From Syncephalis plumigaleata (taxonomy: Eukaryota; Zoopagomycota; Zoopagomycetes; Zoopagales; Piptocephalidaceae), in NCBI GenBank assembly GCA_025201365.1, contig JAIXMF010000143.1:1-31631 (forward strand): 31,631 bases of DNA, given 5' to 3'. Positions 11,257 to 21,195 of the stretch are shown piece by piece. The notes beneath the pieces are model-generated. The model was not told where the DNA came from and ran no database searches. It worked only from the letters and a program-made list of their open reading frames with translations. Every line of letters begins with the position of its first letter. Within the stretch, counting starts at the first letter, position 1. Both the position numbers and the translations under genes were made by a program.

Positions 11257-11696
11257 TTAATATTAGTATCAACTTACCATATCTTATCTTTGCCCGGATT
11301 GAAATCACGCCCATCTTTATTAAATTCATCAGAGAACACCAACTTGTATTCACTTCCATCCTCCATCTTCTTAGTGCGTAGTTCCTTTGGTGTATCCGAA
11401 TCGATCCATTTGCTTAATGGTTTATTGGAACTACCACTATTTCCAGACCCGCTAACATACCCATCTGCATCCTCGCTTGAACCTATACCGTTCTTCCATA
11501 CTGTAAACTTGAGGATAGGGAAAACGATAGCCACACATGCCACAATAACCAGTAAAGTAGCACCAATAGTGATAACTAATTTGCGTGGCAAACCAAATAG
11601 TCGTTTGCCACGAACTTGATGAGCAGGTGCCAGGTCATCATGACTAGGCATAGGCTGCAAGTTACGAGCCCGTAGTGCTCGTACCGACTCACTCAT
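9924..11696 (-). CDS. Beta-glucan synthesis-associated protein, KRE6/SKN1 family (GH16), copy C
   Basis: Minus-strand exons 11696-11278, 11188-11004, 10929-10271, 10190-9924 (509 aa). The cytoplasmic head is longer (about 38 residues), followed by a membrane helix (about 39-62, LVITIGATLLVIVACVAIVF), a short stalk and the lumenal GH16-like domain. ExDxxE is at E288, D290 and E293 (AAELDLLEGAGG), followed by a copy-specific insert rich in Gly, Asn and Asp (DFGVNGDEGNKGGG). TDGLWPYSYDTCD and CSDQDTPSPGIGR are conserved. Exon 2 is 185 nt in all three copies, and the intron positions match B exactly. Part of exon 1 through the start of exon 2 is nearly identical to B. Like A and B it should act at the secretory membranes in cell-wall glucan assembly. 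Confidence 0.93.
11219..11256 (-). repeat. (GTA)12 in intron 1 of GH16 gene C
   Basis: On the minus strand, about 12 GTA units occupy the same place in intron 1 as the 22 units in copy B. The flanking intron sequence is the same in both genes. Confidence 0.9.
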
Positions 11697-12238
11697 AATA
11701 GGATGGATAGAGTGGAAAGAGTGAACGGCTTAAAAAATGGCGCAGTTAAATAGAACGGAGTAAGTGTTATAGTATTGATTAGTTGTACTTCAATAGAGTG
11801 AAGTAGTGTATATAAAGGACAAAGCAATACGCTCTATGACAGAAGATAAACTAAAATATTATGCCAGCTAGCTGCAGTATTACTTTGACATAGAAATTAG
11901 CGCTTTGTTAGAATAAAGAAAGAACGAGAAAAAGGTAATATGAGAGGAGTGGTTGTTACTATCAAAAGAAAAGAACAAGAGAAATAGCGGCTTAAGGAGT
12001 AGAAGAATTAGGCGGCAATACGAAACAAAGATAGAATGTTCGCTACCTTTTTAGTAGACCCATATTTACAGCACCAATGAAAGAAAAAGGAAGGAGATAC
12101 AAGCTCCATAAAAAGCTATTCTATAAAAATGTTAGAGTTCAGATGATTACTCCGATTCTCTGTACTGCTATAATTAAATCATCTATTTATTATTGTTACT
12201 GCTTCTAGTCATAAATGTATACGCTTTCATCGGTAGAA
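11697..12238. other. Intergenic region between GH16 gene C and RAD3
   Basis: This is the upstream flank of gene C and the downstream flank of RAD3. The plus strand is purine-rich around 11915-12000, so the sense strand of gene C is CT-rich, as ahead of copies A and B. No coding frame is convincing. Confidence 0.55.
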
Positions 12239-13148
12239 TTAATGTGCAATAGCTGGTTTATCGGCCAACATCTTCGATTTGTCAATAGTACTAGTACCAC
12301 CACCACCACCACCAACAGCTGTAGTAGTGTCTTTTGTTTTCGCCAATACATCGTGTACACTCCAAAGGCTCACTCCCAGTTGTCCTTGTTCGAATGGTTG
12401 AGCCATAGTACGCAGAAACTTTTTTGCAATACCAATGGCCATATCAGTTGACAGATTAATAGTGGCATCCGCTAGATACTGATTGATCCATTTGGGTAAT
12501 TTGGAACGTTTATCGTTCAGACCAAATCGCTAATAAAGAATTGTATTAGCAAACAAGTTATCCTATATATATTACAAGTAATCCCGCTTACTTTATCGGC
12601 GAATATCATGAGACCGTAGTCAGTTTTACCGCGAAGAACACGACCGACACATTGTGCGGCATGACGCATGGCATCAAAGGTAAGAAAGTCATTCTCTCGT
12701 ATACGATAATTCGTGCGCAAGTATTCCAAACGAGCCTAGTAGTACACGGTTAAGTGGCAATCATTATACCATGAATCATGCGTAGTAATCACCTTTAATA
12801 TACGACTTTCCGTGTATTGATAAGGAATACCGAACATAATGACAGCTCGTCCATAGTTGTGATCAAAATCGATACCTTCAGATACTTTGCCACGAGCTAC
12901 AGAGAGTAGAATAGCACCACGTCCATTATTACAAGCCTTTATGAGGTGACAATAATTATCAGAGCAATTAGAATGCATGCTAACCGTAATACGTTGCAAC
13001 TAGTTACCATACGATAATTCTGAAGGGCAATACTCGTTTCTGCTGCATCTGGCGTTTCAACGAATATCAATTTATATTTCCACGCTTCTTGTAATAAACC
13101 CTATTTTAACGAAAGATAAAGCTGAATGAGCAAGTGATGCTATCATAT

Positions 13149-13184
<36 letters not shown>

Positions 13185-15798
13185 CGTACCATTTCATTCC
13201 AAGCAGCCACAATTGATTCCATGTATAGATAACTCGGAAAGAATGCCACAATACCATCGGGTACAATTTTCGCACATTCAATTAATAGACTACCATAATT
13301 ACGCACTACTGCCGGGTCATTTCGTACTTCAAAGCGAGAGCTCACCGCTACTTGATCGCTACCACGTGTGACCACCTAGCATGTTCAATCAGCGTTATTA
13401 GGCAAGAGTAATCAATTGTCGTGTCAAGATAAATACCATAGGAAGGAAACAATTACGCGTTAATGTCATCGAGTAGCTTTCCTGCACCACTGCATGGAAT
13501 TGCAACATACGCGGGTACATGTCCAATGGCGACAATGTACCAGAAGTGATGACAACCGAGCGGAATCGTTGGAATATCGGTTTAATAGCAATGGAGGCAT
13601 CTAAGCAACTGCATTCAATGGGTGGTGATAAGAATAAGTGTGCATGTAAGTATCTAATAACTACTTACACCAAGTGGAATACAGGATTGGGAATCTCGCT
13701 CTTTTCCGATTCAAATGGCTCAAGAATTAGCTGGAATCCTAGCGATAATAATAATAGCTCGATTAATTAATCTAGCATACATATCAATAGAATCGATGAT
13801 ACCTTTGTCATAAGTGGCGACCAAAGTAGCAAATTGAGTCACTTGAGTCAGTGCCGATAACTCCTCCATATGCGTTAGTTCCAGTGTGCGTACTAATGAT
13901 ACTAATCGTTCAGCGCAAAATCTATTGATAGACATTAACTACTATACGTATAATAGTGATGACAATGTCGATAACATTACCGTAATGGTTTCCGTTCAAT
14001 GTAGGTGATCTCTTTAACGTGTTGTAGAAACGATGTAGGTGTCTCGGATATTACATTCATAACACGCATACGAGTCTAATTAGTCGAATAATCACATCAG
14101 TATAATATACATCCTATTTGCTTATTCATCCTACTACCTTGAGATATTCCACGAATCGACGTAGGAATGCTACGAAATGCTCGGCACGTCTGATATTCCC
14201 GGGAACAACTTCCTGAAGAATGTCATCCGGTAATACTGGTATAGACGGTATTAGCATTGCAGTCATTAGTTAGACAATTGTCTTACCTGGATTAGCCATA
14301 ATAAGACCTTCATCGCGTGCTTGTCCCGCTTCAACCAATCCTATATCGTTGCATATCATTAGTAATGGCATAATTATATCGTAAATGCAAATTGCAATCA
14401 TTTGGTAGCATACCTTCAACTAAGCGACTATATTCATTCTTCAATTTATCCGAATCCGTTTTCTTGATCCTGTCATTCAATGAGTAAACCATTTAGGCAC
14501 AATCACTAAAGACTTACTCTTCAATGCGTTCTGTTAATGAGGTGACACTACGTGCGGCAGCTTCCAAGGTAGGACGGTACAAATCAATACTCATAGATTC
14601 GATGCATACATTGTCTACATGGTTAGATGTATATGTATATATGGGTGTCATTATTAGTCATTCGACAATAGTATTATAATGATGCTAAACCATTTACCAA
14701 TATTATGTGCTTCATCGAATACAACAATACAGTCTTTGGAAAGCTCTCTTGACACCAACTCGGCAATCTTAGGATCCAGTAGATAATGATAGCTGTAGAT
14801 GATGACGTTGGCAAACGATATCTATCAAATCAACACTTTAATACCAATACCATTTAATCTCTTTGATTTAGCAAATTACCATTCTACGGGATAAAAAGTA
14901 AGGACAATATCCTTGCTGCTTTCCATAAGTCTTCAATTCATCCAACGTATAAATGCCGGGTGGCATTAATGACGTCTTATTGGCGGATTCCAAGCTCTAA
15001 TGAAGCATGTGTATTAGTATTAATCTTATCAACGCTAGTATTTATCATGCTCTCTACCTCGTAGAAACCGCATAGATCTACTTGGCCACCATCACCATCT
15101 TGTGATGCTTTCTTTGCTCGTTCTCTCACCCAAGGTGCGGTTAAGTCACGACATCGTGCATCAACTACCTTGCCCTTCTTTTCTTTGCTAACCTGTACGT
15201 GTAAGGTGTATTAATGACATGTATATCCAGCTATCTATATAAATACCGTCGGGTGAATACAAAGATTTCTACGTGATGTTAATCCAATACCAATAAATTG
15301 CTCTTCATCTTCAGTGGTCGTGTATTGACGTCGATAAGCCATTAAGCGATTCAGTTCGGCCAGCGCCTTTTCAATTTCCGGAACTGTACGCGAGCAATAG
15401 ATTAGCTTACGAGCATCCTTATTATGCTAATGGTTGTATATTAGATTACAGCAGGTATCCGTAACTAAACATAACAGTAGACTTACCTGCAAGTAAGACA
15501 CAATAAGCGATAGCAACGATACTGTCTTGCCAGTACCTGAAGGCATCTCCAGTACACAGTGTCCCTGTATGACAAGTGGTGTAATTTGCGTAAGATTAGC
15601 AATATATTCACGAATATTGTTTCCGTTACAAGCTACTTGCCTTTGCATCGAGTGCTCGCTTCAAATCATTCATATACGCGAACTGCTCGGGATAAATGTA
15701 ATCATAGGGAAATAGGACAGGCAATCCATCTAGCTCGAACCTACATTTGTTGGTTACTCATTGCTGTACACGCTAGTCTAGCTAGCCACCTACTTCAT
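12239..15798 (-). CDS. RAD3: RAD3/XPD (ERCC2) TFIIH DNA helicase
   Basis: Superfamily 2 5'-3' DNA helicase of TFIIH, acting in nucleotide excision repair and transcription initiation. Twenty exons, minus strand: 15798-15794, 15740-15641, 15564-15487, 15426-15247, 15192-15058, 14996-14880, 14821-14698, 14614-14518, 14469-14414, 14340-14287, 14235-14138, 14075-13981, 13921-13803, 13738-13669, 13608-13437, 13375-13190, 13100-13008, 12936-12793, 12735-12592, 12529-12239; 785 aa, near the usual 760-780. Visible motifs: [11 protein letters not shown], Walker A MPSGTGKT (K48), four Fe-S Cys (117, 135, 162, 197), DEAH at 241-244, [26 protein letters not shown], and [18 protein letters not shown]. The first exon codes only Met and two bases of Lys. 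Intron 2 uses a GC donor (GCAAGT). The C-terminus has a Thr/Gly-rich tail with six Gly. Confidence 0.97.
13150..13184. repeat. AT dinucleotide tract in RAD3 intron 16
   Basis: A run of (AT)n with two interrupting AC steps fills most of the intron between 13189 and 13101, close to the donor GTACGA. It looks like an ordinary microsatellite. Confidence 0.7.
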
Positions 15799-16852
15799 TG
15801 TAGAATAGCAATAAACTGAAAGGCAATATGAAAGGAAGAAGCGAATGAACGAACGACACAGTGGTCACGTATGCTTGGTGAAATCTCGGTCAGAGAAAGA
15901 ATAAAAAGCAAGTTAGTTCAAACCAGCTTGAACTAATCATCAAATGTGGATTATAATTGTTTCTGTAATGTGGTAGCATCATTTTATATCATTAGATATA
16001 GAAAACAAACTTTATTATAATGAGTAGTATGAATAAAACTAATTAAGCTTGCATGGAGAAATAAATGAAATCGTAAATAAGTTAAAAGCATCCCGGCAAT
16101 TATGTGGTCACTGTGAAGTCGGGCATCCTTGTATACTATTATTATTGTTGTTGTTGAATATTAGCTGATAGACATTTAGAATGGGAATTAGTACATATTG
16201 TCTGTATATTATCTCTTGTATTAGCAATGAATAGAAATGTCAACTTACCGAATAGAATGGAAATAGTATGTAGTCAATATCATTGACATTTGAATCAGTA
16301 TTTGTACATGATGATTCATTCGTTGTTCGTAGATTGCTTCTAAAACAGAATGGATTACATATTTATTCAATAAATAGCTAGATGATCGAATGAATCAGCT
16401 GGTATTTGATGTTTACGCAATAGAATAATGGATTAATAGACCAGATGAACTGGTATCAATGTACTATTGACCTGTATATTTATGCATACTTGTATTGTTT
16501 GTATTGCTTTCATTGAAATGTGCTAGTTTACGTACAGTTTTATTAATCAAGAGTATCGGACATGTAGTGTATATCATATTGGTATTAGTGCAAGAGTAGA
16601 AGCAGAGTGCAGTAGACTACCACAAACAAAATAAACAAAATAGAAATGGACAAAGAATAAGCCACTACAGATAAGGATAGAGCAGTTGGCTGTATTCAAT
16701 AAGCAGTTAAGACCGTGCATTTATTAAATAAATTATGATGATAATGCTTACGGTTAATGGCATAGGAGTAGCAACAAGTGAACAAATAGAATACACGATA
16801 AACAATGTAATAAACAAGCAGTAACTAGTAGAATGACTGAATTGTCACGAAT
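15799..16852. other. AT-rich intergenic DNA, RAD3 upstream flank
   Basis: About 1 kb lies between the RAD3 start and the left inverted-repeat arm. It is AT-rich, with a short TTG/TTA-rich stretch near 16140-16160. From about 16590 onward the plus strand becomes purine-rich, anticipating the strand bias of the arm. No coding frame or RNA gene is recognised. Confidence 0.5.
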
Positions 16853-17242
16853 GAGCAAGGAATGAGCAAGGAAGGGTGCATGAACACGTATGTTAGTTTA
16901 TTTGAAGAAGCAGTGTATGCTTGTATGTGGTGAATAGAGTATGTAGATGGCAGTAAACAAATAAAAATACAAATAAAAGCATGACGTAATGGTGGCATAC
17001 AAACAGATGACGGAAAAGAGCGGTAAAGTAAAAGGTACATATTACAACGAGAGCAGTAAACGCTTAAACATTGATAAATAAGCAGGACAGTGATAGAAAA
17101 CAAAAGACTAGAACGAACAATAAACAAGGCTTATTGGTATAGTAATAATAACGACAAGTGAGCATGTAGATAGTTTAGTGGAAGAGAAAGAGATAAATAA
17201 AAGTCATAGAGATAGTATGACAGAATAGCTGCTATTGGGAAT

Positions 17243-17540
17243 GTGTATGTTAAAGTGAAAGAGGAAGTAAGTGGAATGTGAATGACACGAAGAAGACGCG
17301 TATTACTGAGAAAGTAAAAGAACTAGCTAGCATATAGTTAAGAGGAAGTAGGTGTGTGTTGTTTACTGACAAGTGGAATGTAGTTGGCACAAAGAAGGCG
17401 CTTATTGTTTAGTAATAAGAGGGATGAGATTAGCACGAATAAGACAGTATGTGAAAGAAGTAAATGACAAGTGGAATGTAGTCAATACTAAGAATATGTG
17501 TATTGTTTAATGACAAAGGGAATGTAGTTAAAAGAAAGAA
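17243..17540 (+). repeat. Degenerate ~49-bp tandem array in the left arm
   Basis: The motif TGACAAGTGGAATGTAGT followed by an AAGAAG-rich stretch and TATTGTTTA recurs with about 49-bp spacing. Clear units start near 17369, 17463 and 17511, and a weaker one lies near 17269. The mirrored array is at about 20515-20812 in the right arm. Confidence 0.6.
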
Positions 17541-18000
17541 GACAACATTGGTAAAGAAGGAAAAGTAGCAACAATGAAATGAATACTTGGAAATGGATTA
17601 GTACATCATTAACGTCAATAGACACTAATAACAAACATGTCAATTAGTATTAGTGCTTACTGATTGTTAGTAATAAATGAATAAACTAAATATATACTTA
17701 TTATTGAGCATCATTGAATGGTTCTAATTGAATAACAGTGCGGTGCTTTGTGTAGTTAACTTATGTTTATAGATTATCACAATAAAGATATTGCTGCAAC
17801 GATGTCAACATAATGGCACGATGTGTTAGTTGGCGTGTAGATTAGCAATACCAGTATATCGTCTTATAGTCCTACGAACTACAAGCATTCACATATAAAA
17901 ATGAAACTATACAAGCAGCTAGTAAGCTAGAACATCTGCCCTTTACTGCTTTTATTTCGAAGCATATTGGCTACAACTTCTCTTACCTGCTTTAGTTTTA

Positions 18001-18189
18001 TTGAAAGATCCAAATACTATCAAGGTCAAGTTCGAAGAGAGTAAGAGGCGTGCTTGTAATACTAGGGCGGAGCGCAGCTTTGCGTCAGCCACTGGTGTTA
18101 CTTTAGAGCACAGCCAGAACGATAATGAAGAATGGGAGGGACATCTAATGCTTTATTTTTACTTAGTATGGGGGAGGGGAAACAACTAG
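18001..18189 (+). pseudogene. Possible fossil coding fragment in the inverted-repeat arm
   Basis: An open frame of 62 codons without an ATG overlaps a GC-richer island in otherwise AT-rich repeat DNA (GGGCGGAGCGCAGC at about 18065-18078). The protein reads plausibly (FEESKRRACNTRAERSFAS, then EHSQNDNEEWEG). An identical frame is present in the other arm at 20047-19859. I recognise no family. It may be a remnant of a mobile-element gene or a chance frame, and its duplication only reflects the arm duplication. Confidence 0.2.
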
Positions 18190-18207
18190 TTGTAGGCACC
18201 AATAATG

Positions 18208-18405
18208 TAGCAATAGTTTTAAATGGATATAATTGTTTTGAAACACGCTAATTACAAACATGTAAATATATTGGCATCAAGTGGAGAATGTAACACTATG
18301 TCACAGCCTCATACTTTCCCAACCAGCTATCGCTTCTTATATTTTCATTAACTTTACAAACATACAACTTGCGTTGACGTCTTGCTTTATACTCCTTCGT
18401 CAACT
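18208..18405. other. Inverted-repeat spacer, upstream flank of the enclosed gene
   Basis: Starts with TAGCAATAGTTTTAAATGG, nearly the same as 27824-27842 beside another dispersed repeat. The rest is AT-rich and presumably carries the promoter of the gene at 18406. Confidence 0.45.
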
Positions 18406-19512
18406 ATGACTATAGTACGCGACTCTATCGTCTCTAACGACAATATTGAAGACTATTCGAGACTATTGGATTCCGACGACGAACATGAGTCTTCCATTCC
18501 ATTAGCGGTACCGTTACGTGAGGGCGAGATACGTCCACCGCATAGTGCTCCTATATTCTCGTCAACGGCTGCGATAACCGAGAACCATCAATTGACTACA
18601 CCGCCACCACCTAAACCACCACGAGGTCGAAGTCCAGTCAATGGTCCAAGTAGCGGTACTTCAACGGTTACGGCGCCTTTAACACCCCCTTCACTACCGC
18701 CACGACCTCAACGTATTGCATTACCGGGTGGCTCGTTGTCTTCACCAGCACCGCTTTCCGCGCCATTATCTGGTAGTACGGTACCGGGTGGCTTAGCGCT
18801 GGACGATGTTCGATTGATTATTCGTCTTATGCAAGCGGAAGGAAACATACAGCAAGCGCGTGCACTAGCACAAACCCTACCGGTAGACCCCGAGGATCCA
18901 AATCGTTCTATTGATCCGGAAGTAGACATCTTTCTCGGCTATCGACCGGTACCACGCGATTCTACCGGCATTGACACGTACGATTTCTACGAGGAATTAG
19001 GCACGGGATTTTACTTTTATTCAACTCGAGAAATCGCTTGGGAGATTGGTAGAAATACGGATTGGACGAATTTCGAGGTGGTACGTGCCTACATTAAACC
19101 GCCCTATCGTCGCGGTTATGAGCAGCGCGAGAAAATACGTGTTTATCCAGGACCACCGCATGGTGAAGGTAGTAGCAGTAGTAGTGCGGTGAAACGATCG
19201 AATAGTTTCTCGCTTAGTCGAATTATGGGTGCACTACGTGATGAGCCAAAGTATCACATCTCTTCCATTCTACAAAGCTCATTCAATCAGGAGGTGCTCA
19301 TTGCCGATGCACCCGTGGGACATGGCATGCAAATTAAACTAGGATCAAGTCTAGGAGCGCAGATTGTCCGTCTTAACGACGAGTACAATTTGAATGAAAG
19401 CGATGGACCAGAAGGTGGTTGGCCCGTTGCCGTTTACGAGCATACACGTACTCATGGACGTCTACGTGCACTAGTACAGCGTGTGTCGAGTAATTCTGAT
19501 AAGACCACTTAG
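18406..19512 (+). CDS. Unknown intronless protein enclosed by the large inverted repeat
   Basis: The first ATG of the open frame is at 18406, giving 368 aa without introns, unlike most neighbours. The N-terminal ~140 residues are low-complexity and Pro/Ser/Thr-rich, with acidic RLLDSDDEHESS and proline motifs PPPPKPPRGR and PSLPPRPQR that look like SH3-binding PxxP sites. From about residue 140 it looks globular: LALDDVRLIIRLMQAEGNIQQA (helical), then IFLGYRPVPRDSTGIDTYDFY and WEIGRNTDWTNFEVVRAYI, a Ser-rich loop, and a final part with YHISSILQSSFNQEVLIADAP. No transposase, recombinase or known enzyme motif is visible and I do not recognise the family. Normal composition and high complexity in the C-terminal half argue that it is a real host-type gene, not a remnant. 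Confidence 0.8.
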   Translation: MTIVRDSIVSNDNIEDYSRLLDSDDEHESSIPLAVPLREGEIRPPHSAPIFSSTAAITENHQLTTPPPPKPPRGRSPVNGPSSGTSTVTAPLTPPSLPPRPQRIALPGGSLSSPAPLSAPLSGSTVPGGLALDDVRLIIRLMQAEGNIQQARALAQTLPVDPEDPNRSIDPEVDIFLGYRPVPRDSTGIDTYDFYEELGTGFYFYSTREIAWEIGRNTDWTNFEVVRAYIKPPYRRGYEQREKIRVYPGPPHGEGSSSSSAVKRSNSFSLSRIMGALRDEPKYHISSILQSSFNQEVLIADAPVGHGMQIKLGSSLGAQIVRLNDEYNLNESDGPEGGWPVAVYEHTRTHGRLRALVQRVSSNSDKTT

Positions 19513-19840
19513 TCTAGCTCCAGCAATGTATAGCTTATTCTTGCTGATTTCTTTTTTACATATATATTCAGCTCAAAATATGTACTACGATATTTGTAGG
19601 TGAAATTTACAAATTAGACCAGCTACTCTGGTATATTTGTCATATCGTTCGATTGAACATCTTACAAATGAACATTTTATTCAAGTTTTGATATTCACTG
19701 CACTGAAATGTAAATTCATGTTTGGTTTTTGGCAATAAAATAATACAAGGTGCCTCGTTCTAATTAACATAACTTGTAATTTCGTTCTCTATAAGTCATT
19801 AGTTTGCGATTTGCCTTCACGTCTTATAGTTTAACTAGCC
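19513..19840. other. Inverted-repeat spacer, 3' flank of the enclosed gene
   Basis: AT-rich DNA between the stop codon and the right arm, with AATAAAATAATA at about 19734. A 16-bp string at 19769-19784 (CATAACTTGTAATTTC) occurs inverted at about 28030-28045. No gene is seen. Confidence 0.5.
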
Positions 19841-21195
19841 CATTATTGGTGCCTACAGCTAGTTGTTTCCCCTCCCCCATACTAAGTAAAAATAAAGCAT
19901 TAGATGTCCCTCCCATTCTTCATTATCGTTCTGGCTGTGCTCTAAAGTAACACCAGTGGCTGACGCAAAGCTGCGCTCCGCCCTAGTATTACAAGCACGC
20001 CTCTTACTCTCTTCGAACTTGACCTTGATAGTATTTGGATCTTTCAATAAAACTAAAGCAGGTAAGAGAAGTTGTAGCCAATATGCTTCGAAATAAAAGC
20101 AGTAAAGGGCAGATGTTCTAGCTTACTAGCTGCTTGTATAGTTTCATTTTTATATGTGAATGCTTGTAGTTCGTAGGACTATAAGACGATATACTGGTAT
20201 TGCTAATCTACACGCCAACTAACACATCGTGCCATTATGTTGACATCGTTGCAGCAATATCTTTATTGTGATAATCTATAAACATAAGTTAACTACACAA
20301 AGCACCGCACTGTTATTCAATTAGAACCATTCAATGATGCTCAATAATAAGTATATATTTAGTTTATTCATTTATTACTAACAATCAGTAAGCACTAATA
20401 CTAATTGACATGTTTGTTATTAGTGTCTATTGACGTTAATGATGTACTAATCCATTTCCAAGTATTCATTTCATTGTTGCTACTTTTCCTTCTTTACCAA
20501 TGTTGTCTTCTTTCTTTTAACTACATTCCCTTTGTCATTAAACAATACACATATTCTTAGTATTGACTACATTCCACTTGTCATTTACTTCTTTCACATA
20601 CTGTCTTATTCGTGCTAATCTCATCCCTCTTATTACTAAACAATAAGCGCCTTCTTTGTGCCAACTACATTCCACTTGTCAGTAAACAACACACACCTAC
20701 TTCCTCTTAACTATATGCTAGCTAGTTCTTTTACTTTCTCAGTAATACGCGTCTTCTTCGTGTCATTCACATTCCACTTACTTCCTCTTTCACTTTAACA
20801 TACACATTCCCAATAGCAGCTATTCTGTCATACTATCTCTATGACTTTTATTTATCTCTTTCTCTTCCACTAAACTATCTACATGCTCACTTGTCGTTAT
20901 TATTACTATACCAATAAGCCTTGTTTATTGTTCGTTCTAGTCTTTTGTTTTCTATCACTGTCCTGCTTATTTATCAATGTTTAAGCGTTTACTGCTCTCG
21001 TTGTAATATGTACCTTTTACTTTACCGCTCTTTTCCGTCATCTGTTTGTATGCCACCATTACGTCATGCTTTTATTTGTATTTTTATTTGTTTACTGCCA
21101 TCTACATACTCTATTCACCACATACAAGCATACACTGCTTCTTCAAATAAACTAACATACGTGTTCATGCACCCTTCCTTGCTCATTCCTTGCTC
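19841..21195 (-). repeat. Large inverted repeat, right arm (1355 bp)
   Basis: Reverse complement of the left arm over the same length, beginning with CATTATTGGTGCC and ending with CCTTGCTCATTCCTTGCTC. Here the plus strand is strongly pyrimidine-rich. Beyond 21195 the sequence differs from the left flank. Together with the 1633-bp spacer, the two arms make a 4343-bp unit. Confidence 0.95.
20515..20812 (-). repeat. Degenerate ~49-bp tandem array in the right arm
   Basis: Units on the plus strand begin with ACTACATTCCACTTGTCA and recur near 20518, 20566, 20615 (weak), 20664 and 20765. It is the mirror of the left-arm array. Confidence 0.6.

Larger units (their letters stand above)
16853..18207 (+). 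repeat. Large inverted repeat, left arm (1355 bp)
   Basis: The outer edge reads GAGCAAGGAATGAGCAAGG and the inner edge GGCACCAATAATG. The reverse complement matches 19841-21195 over the same length with no net indel. Spot comparison of several hundred bases showed one mismatch (near 18191). Sequence outside the edges is unrelated, and no target-site duplication is visible. The arm has a purine-rich plus strand, a degenerate ~49-bp tandem array (about 17243-17540) and a GC-richer island (18030-18150). It contains no recognisable transposase. Confidence 0.95.

Noticed and set aside
16825-17127. A 100-codon minus-strand frame repeated at 20921-21238
   Set aside because: Its duplication is explained by the inverted repeat. 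The text is low-complexity, and the two copies end differently outside the arms.
16853-21195. Classical DNA transposon with transposase
   Set aside because: No target-site duplication at the outer edges and no transposase-like motif in the enclosed protein.
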